Source: Candidatus Rifleibacteriota bacterium
GTDB taxonomy: Bacteria; Muiribacteriota; Ozemobacteria; Ozemobacterales; Ozemobacteraceae
Reading direction: 5' to 3'
DNA: 56,963 nucleotides
Assembly (NCBI GenBank): GCA_012520995.1
Contig: JAAYNI010000038.1
Location: 1-56,963, forward strand
Positions 54,701 through 56,963 of this stretch are shown here, piece by piece; position 1 is the stretch's first letter; every line of letters begins with the position of its first letter. Below the pieces are notes generated by a model. That model was not told where the DNA came from. It was given only the letters and a program-made list of their open reading frames with translations, and searched no databases. The position numbers and the translations under genes were made by a program.

Positions 54701-56963
54701 AACACCTGTGTCATCAACTTCATATGAGGTGACCGATACAGTTAAAGTGAAGTTGTTGTGAGCATGCTCTGCGCCTTTTGCTTTTAAAGTTTTATATTGA
54801 GCGGTAGTAAGACGACGAACTGCATCAGCATCAGCACAATCTAAACCTTCGTAATGGTAATTTCCATCGCCATCACCATCACCATCAATCACGATTTTGA
54901 AGGAATGTTGTGAAGGCTTGCCAATGAAAATCACCTTATTAGTGTCATCTATAATCTGAACGCCTTCCGGAACACCGCTTATTTCAATCAAACCTAATCT
55001 TTCAGGATGATCTCCTGCTGAAGCGTCGTTATGATCTCCTGCTGAAGCGCCGTTATGATCTGTGTTATCAGTTATTACAGGCCTAACAAGGTTCAAGGGA
55101 ATTGCAGTATCTTCACGGCCTCTTACCGTATAGTCAGCTTTAAATTTCGGAGCATCAGCAATCGGTTTGACGGTTACATTTACCACTGTTTGAATAGTGC
55201 CGCTGCCATCGTCTGATACTGTATCATATGTAAAGGAGTCAGCTCCGCTGTAATGTTCAAATTCCGGTCTAGGAGTATAGGTTATAGTGCCATCTGCGTT
55301 GACAGTAGCTTTTCCATAGGTAGCATCAGTTTTTATATCGATTGAATCCTGAGTAGCGTCAGCATTGGTATTTATGGTTACCGAGGTGTCTTCGTTTGTT
55401 TCTACTGATTTTGTCAGAGGAGAAGCATCGTCAACAACCTTAACGTTTATAGTGCCTCTCACAAAGTCTTCATCAGGATGATCTGTATCTGCTGCAATAA
55501 AGTTAAAGCCAAGCACAGGTTCAGACTCTGTAAATACCGTCGACTTGTGGTCGATAGGCTGATGAAGCGTGAAAGTATAAGAAGCGTCTGTCATTGCACC
55601 AGTTCCGTCAGAGGCAGGGTTATTCAGCTGAACTTCAAACACTGTCTCATTGTCAGCTTTTGCTGTAATCAAGTCGCCTGCCTCATTCACTACATAGCTG
55701 ATAGCCTTGCCCCTTGAGGTTAACCCCTTGTCAATTAGAGCTTGCAAAGCTGTTTGGGATGGATCGAATTTCACAGTCATGGGGTCTGAACCTGCAGTCA
55801 GGTTCAGAACATGAGTAGCAGTAAGATTGTCTTCATCAGGAGTTGTGCCAAAAGGCAAACCTGCTTCAAACACCTCGCCTTGAAGAATTGTGCCCAATGA
55901 GGGTTTAGGGCCATCCTGAATATTTATAACTTGGGTAGCGAAGTTACTGATATCATCGGGGGTGTTCTTTTCAGCTATGCTGTATTGGAATGTTTCCGGA
56001 ATATCATCTCCGAATGGGTTATTTAAGCTGCTATTAGGAGTGAATCTGTAGTTGCCGTCTTTCTGTACAAACAGCTCGCCATATTGGGTCGTAAGAGTAG
56101 TATCGCCAGTTATGTCAGCTGTTTGTTCATCACCGTTAACGTCTTTATACTTCACCTGATGAATGACTACTTCAGTGTCATTGCCCAAGTAATCTTTGCC
56201 GTGCGCATAATCTGCGTCGTCATTTATAAGATTGCCGCTGACAATATTAACTGCTGCAGAATTAAGATTGTTTTCTGTTACCGCTTTGTCTGCCGCCTCG
56301 TTTGCATATGGCAGGTCGTTAATATTTACAGTGACAGTCGCAGGAGCTGAATAGGTTACACTGTCAGCACCGCTTGAGTCTCTTGCTTCTGCTGTAAAGG
56401 TTATTGCGTCTTTTGTCCAGTTCGGACCGAAGGGACTGGCGGATTCATCGGTGCCGTAATTAGGTTTGAAGTAAAGAGTCAAGCTGTTATTGGTTGCCGC
56501 TACATCTGAGCCAAGAACAACCTTTTGAGTGCAAGCAGCGTCTGTATAGAGCTTGCCGTCCGCTTCTTCAGGCAAATTAGTCAGCCTGAAGTGAGAAACA
56601 GCAGTGTCAACGTCAGTAGCTGTAAGCGTTACAGGTATTGCCGCCTTGCCGTCATGTCCAGCGTTTTTATCTCCTGTGAAACTGTGATCGTTCATCACAG
56701 GAGTATCGTTGGTGCCGTTGATTGTGATTGTCAGAGTATTGCTGCTTGTATCACCGTCTGAGTCAGTGATGGTATAGGTGAAGGTGTCTGTTTTGCTCTG
56801 ACCGTTTTGAAGAGCATTTATTACAGAGTTTGTGTTGTCAAGAGCATAGCTGTAGGAACCATCGGCATTCATAGTTAGCTTGCCGTATGTGCCTTGTACT
56901 GGAGCATCAACGTTCCCTGTCGCAAGGGTGCCGGAGTCGTCAGCCTTGACACCTGTCACATAC
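48737..56963 (-). CDS. Giant RTX adhesin, type I secreted (N-terminus outside window)
   Basis: At least 2741 residues; the frame is still open at the window edge. From the visible start: VCBS-type repeats (DSGTLATGNV, YGKLTMNADGSYSYALDN, ITINGTNDTPV), then many cadherin-like beta domains of about 100 residues, each with phrases such as TDTDGSE, GVPEGVQI or GVPAGARFVDDSGK, then about 12 RTX nonapeptides (GGEGDDILH and variants, near 49150-49560) that bind calcium. The C-terminal about 120 residues (IDNIEAINLADG, LNLSVQDLLDITDSNNTL) match the secretion-signal region of LapA-like adhesins. It is acidic and almost free of cysteine. The exporter genes follow directly. Expected role: surface attachment or biofilm. 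Retention-module evidence would be in the missing N-terminus. Confidence 0.95.
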   Translation of the reverse strand, partial: YVTGVKADDSGTLATGNVDAPVQGTYGKLTMNADGSYSYALDNTNSVINALQNGQSKTDTFTYTITDSDGDTSSNTLTITINGTNDTPVMNDHSFTGDKNAGHDGKAAIPVTLTATDVDTAVSHFRLTNLPEEADGKLYTDAACTQKVVLGSDVAATNNSLTLYFKPNYGTDESASPFGPNWTKDAITFTAEARDSSGADSVTYSAPATVTVNINDLPYANEAADKAVTENNLNSAAVNIVSGNLINDDADYAHGKDYLGNDTEVVIHQVKYKDVNGDEQTADITGDTTLTTQYGELFVQKDGNYRFTPNSSLNNPFGDDIPETFQYSIAEKNTPDDISNFATQVINIQDGPKPSLGTILQGEVFEAGLPFGTTPDEDNLTATHVLNLTAGSDPMTVKFDPSQTALQALIDKGLTSRGKAISYVVNEAGDLITAKADNETVFEVQLNNPASDGTGAMTDASYTFTLHQPIDHKSTVFTESEPVLGFNFIAADTDHPDEDFVRGTINVKVVDDASPLTKSVETNEDTSVTINTNADATQDSIDIKTDATYGKATVNADGTITYTPRPEFEHYSGADSFTYDTVSDDGSGTIQTVVNVTVKPIADAPKFKADYTVRGREDTAIPLNLVRPVITDNTDHNGASAGDHNDASAGDHPERLGLIEISGVPEGVQIIDDTNKVIFIGKPSQHSFKIVIDGDGDGDGNYHYEGLDCADADAVRRLTTAQYKTLKAKGAEHAHNNFTLTVSVTSYEVDDTGVPLSPTDTDTMASASQDVLVDVHAVTDPVDLKWTGDFSPDPVNPDDPPSTPILKVSEDTWTSLDSKLLPTLTDTDGSETFKYVFECSSLKGCFYRINGVGEGIKIEGNKLEVAFDGSTPPKPPKIELRPPLNCSTNMADLKITLVAIDSDSDSPFAAPEETSAFVNVRIVEVSPIAGDINSKASGTGYEDTYIKLDFKFDYRSDNEYVSGIEIKNIPEGAKLFEKNGDGYTELSQTDGTWKIDQQTKEDMLELLGNPTEGKEGRLYLLPAQDDNTDLNLEYKLQCVDIDDDYLTDPTVIDDPHNVNDTDKVSKVSIEWTEVRKMPVEVKGVVDLSVPYTPDVADPRATVGRLYTEIANAQTLERTDGGPCLEVNEDEILDLGLSFKSYENINHSTNDESELGKETYFIIRTRDGDTTPFTICNAAGKAIGVKTSGGWKLTLDQLSQAHFKPVHNWASDDAVHTIKLELVSHVQDMGDDDLAEQHSVEQIDKFQIHVDAVPDKMHIAGYKVFTTEDESVWLEINPYSTDTDGSENLETLKVTQIPYGAVLKVEKAPGVYETIFVNDKPGTDAEYLLTVLETGSTDFHNSALADQNSGNILLKDLEKVFITPPAHSSGKFDLKLIPKIVESSNNSCSEEPFTIEVYVKGKADIPIITLTDELESADFGVRTLNDGEVAYGTPYNWKTEPVDETNIVTFYGLERTSGSSQRIPFGFRADTGENKSLLLSDNPDFNMEKAPDDNSEVVSYILKGLPTDIKVVDQHGNQVGILITIDNGKANWIFDAEMRSQGLYFETPVGWSGKVTDLKMITIVQEMDGHMIDQLKVPMNFELEVKPVITSDPIPATVTGVEDMTLAADGSLGNMTVLNFETNDPDGSETVTEVLIPIAGIHGGLELYVKEDSSWVKLDDNSSYLDGANYKFTDSAKINGGIAIAVNPNLPLGNSDSLVNRHINDNSVQLEGVQVTVIDVGNGVDTATEVFTKDISVHLTGVADQPEVTAITVLATFYDRIFGVNIEADFPDKAHPGEQQDCNETQFFAITVFEGDLPSYGWSFNKGVKSSDGTWIVSREELTGLQAIAPESASGDHTIEVTAYAVEGATEETHTLSKDFNFTITEGPGHAPPEGHDKVVVAPTLTLLPPPTINEDGKISFDQIVDCNQTHVNDSDDGQEVLSLIIKSIPEGFTIESDILLKTYIDRTTGKEFYVINIPGANPDQTAIQSVLSQISLVPPANFSGTVSGSSGLVIEAAAVETANPYYPSASASAVSAQVNVMPVADDFEVTLSPVSTLENDSLALKVTLTSEDKYTSADDYAETISNISITINPDNGSFVDEDGIALGTNLNVTMEADGQLKYGGKAVYFKPIAYASGDVQFTLKADVIDESLVNGVSESDSKSLSQDVTISVTPVANAPIVSVGPGNTGTPGLYVTDEDQKVELDLSVAFEDNDGSELHTVMIKGVPAGARFVDDSGKLVGLNNGNGTWTFKPEMLTSQNGFWFIPRLHDTGELNLELFALATEKANSHQAEVSESFTIKMNPLASGVTVPFQGSDPASWNKPVALGLQGYLIEQLDLNSYPFKDFDDNSYQSDEQFKFILTSQDSADFQLYTKDDAGNMILLPDADTNPDTYTIDKLTPEQLANLYVGMESDLDSVRLFDSELFSLELDADGNVVSESAGVDKEVVLTFKSDASYPADLDHPDNAMIEGSSLDDALYGHFGNQSIYGYDGNDYIFGGEGDDYLEGGLGDDILHGGEGDDILHGGEGDDILHGGEGDDILHGGEGSDTLYGGSGVNYLYGDAGSDTLFGGSGDNYLYGGDGNDEIWAGTGKNEMYGGAGNDTIYAGVDPNTKVYGGEGSDTIYIRPSEGMGYINGDDHDTDPLSPLAGIDTLKLDSGLSIDFTPEITAKIDNIEAINLADGESNSVLNLSVQDLLDITDSNNTLRIMGDAGDAVGLTDLDLGAWTTDGETYILDGINYSLYESTLGSETAKLFIQQGMDII
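49392..49499. repeat. Four 27-bp tandem repeats in the RTX region
   Basis: Four almost identical 27-bp units encode GGEGDDILH. They differ at one or two positions (ATGTCATC versus ATATCATC), so they were duplicated recently or kept alike by recombination. Copy number could vary between strains. Confidence 0.9.

Noticed and set aside
1-56963. tRNA, rRNA or insertion sequences
   Set aside because: No tRNA-like T-loop plus acceptor structure, rRNA core sequence or transposase reading frame was noticed. A tRNAscan-SE or ISfinder run would settle this.

Overview
The window looks like chromosomal DNA from a Gram-negative, motile or at least chemotactic, probably anaerobic bacterium. It is AT-rich (about 40% G+C by eye, not computed). 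Evidence for an outer membrane is a TolC-type channel, OmpA-like domains, a type I secretion system with a giant RTX adhesin, and prepilin-type proteins. Evidence for anaerobic amino-acid fermentation is an adenosylcobalamin/PLP D-ornithine 4,5-aminomutase (oraS-oraE) and a tryptophanyl-tRNA synthetase with a four-cysteine iron-sulfur-type motif. I cannot assign a phylum from sequence alone; a poorly sampled candidate phylum would fit.

Region by region. (1) 1-7381, minus strand: a tight housekeeping run transcribed right to left: two exported TPR proteins, trpS, scpA, scpB, an M16 protease and an M24 aminopeptidase cut by the window edge. (2) 7459-20905, plus strand: parB, an MBL-fold hydrolase, two giant unrecognised proteins (1234 and 1156 aa), a PP2C phosphatase, a coiled-coil protein and a 20-repeat TPR protein. 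The first giant starts with a degenerate ParA/MinD-like P-loop domain, and both giants are long chains of proline/aromatic short motifs. This is the most likely place for an undescribed system. (3) 21158-27674, plus strand: a signal-peptide protein, a four-gene prepilin/minor-pilin operon, and two decayed genes with related leaders, one an internally deleted paralogue of the first protein. (4) 28131-37777: a secreted ComEC-like MBL/FN3 protein, a DUF1232 protein, an AMIN-amidase-LysM cell-wall hydrolase, a chemoreceptor, and oraS-oraE. (5) 37778-43264: repeat-rich spacers around a small membrane protein, a left-handed beta-helix transferase, ahcY, vsr and another small membrane protein. (6) 43265-56963, minus strand: a type I secretion operon ordered RTX adhesin (N-terminus outside the window), TolC fused to two OmpA-like domains, ABC exporter, HlyD adaptor.

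How parts may work together: the section (6) proteins form one secretion line for the adhesin. The four prepilin genes probably form the minor-pilin tip complex of a type IV pilus-like machine. The parB-to-TPR block may be one assembly: a chromosome-segregation protein, large scaffold-like disordered proteins, a phosphatase that could act on them, and a TPR scaffold. This last point is inference.

Two genome-wide habits stand out. Several genes have a -10 box only 6-8 nt before the start codon and no Shine-Dalgarno sequence, which suggests leaderless mRNAs. Many intergenic spacers carry period-7 tandem repeats, and three of these arrays overlap stop codons. I found no tRNA, rRNA, CRISPR array, insertion sequence or parS site.
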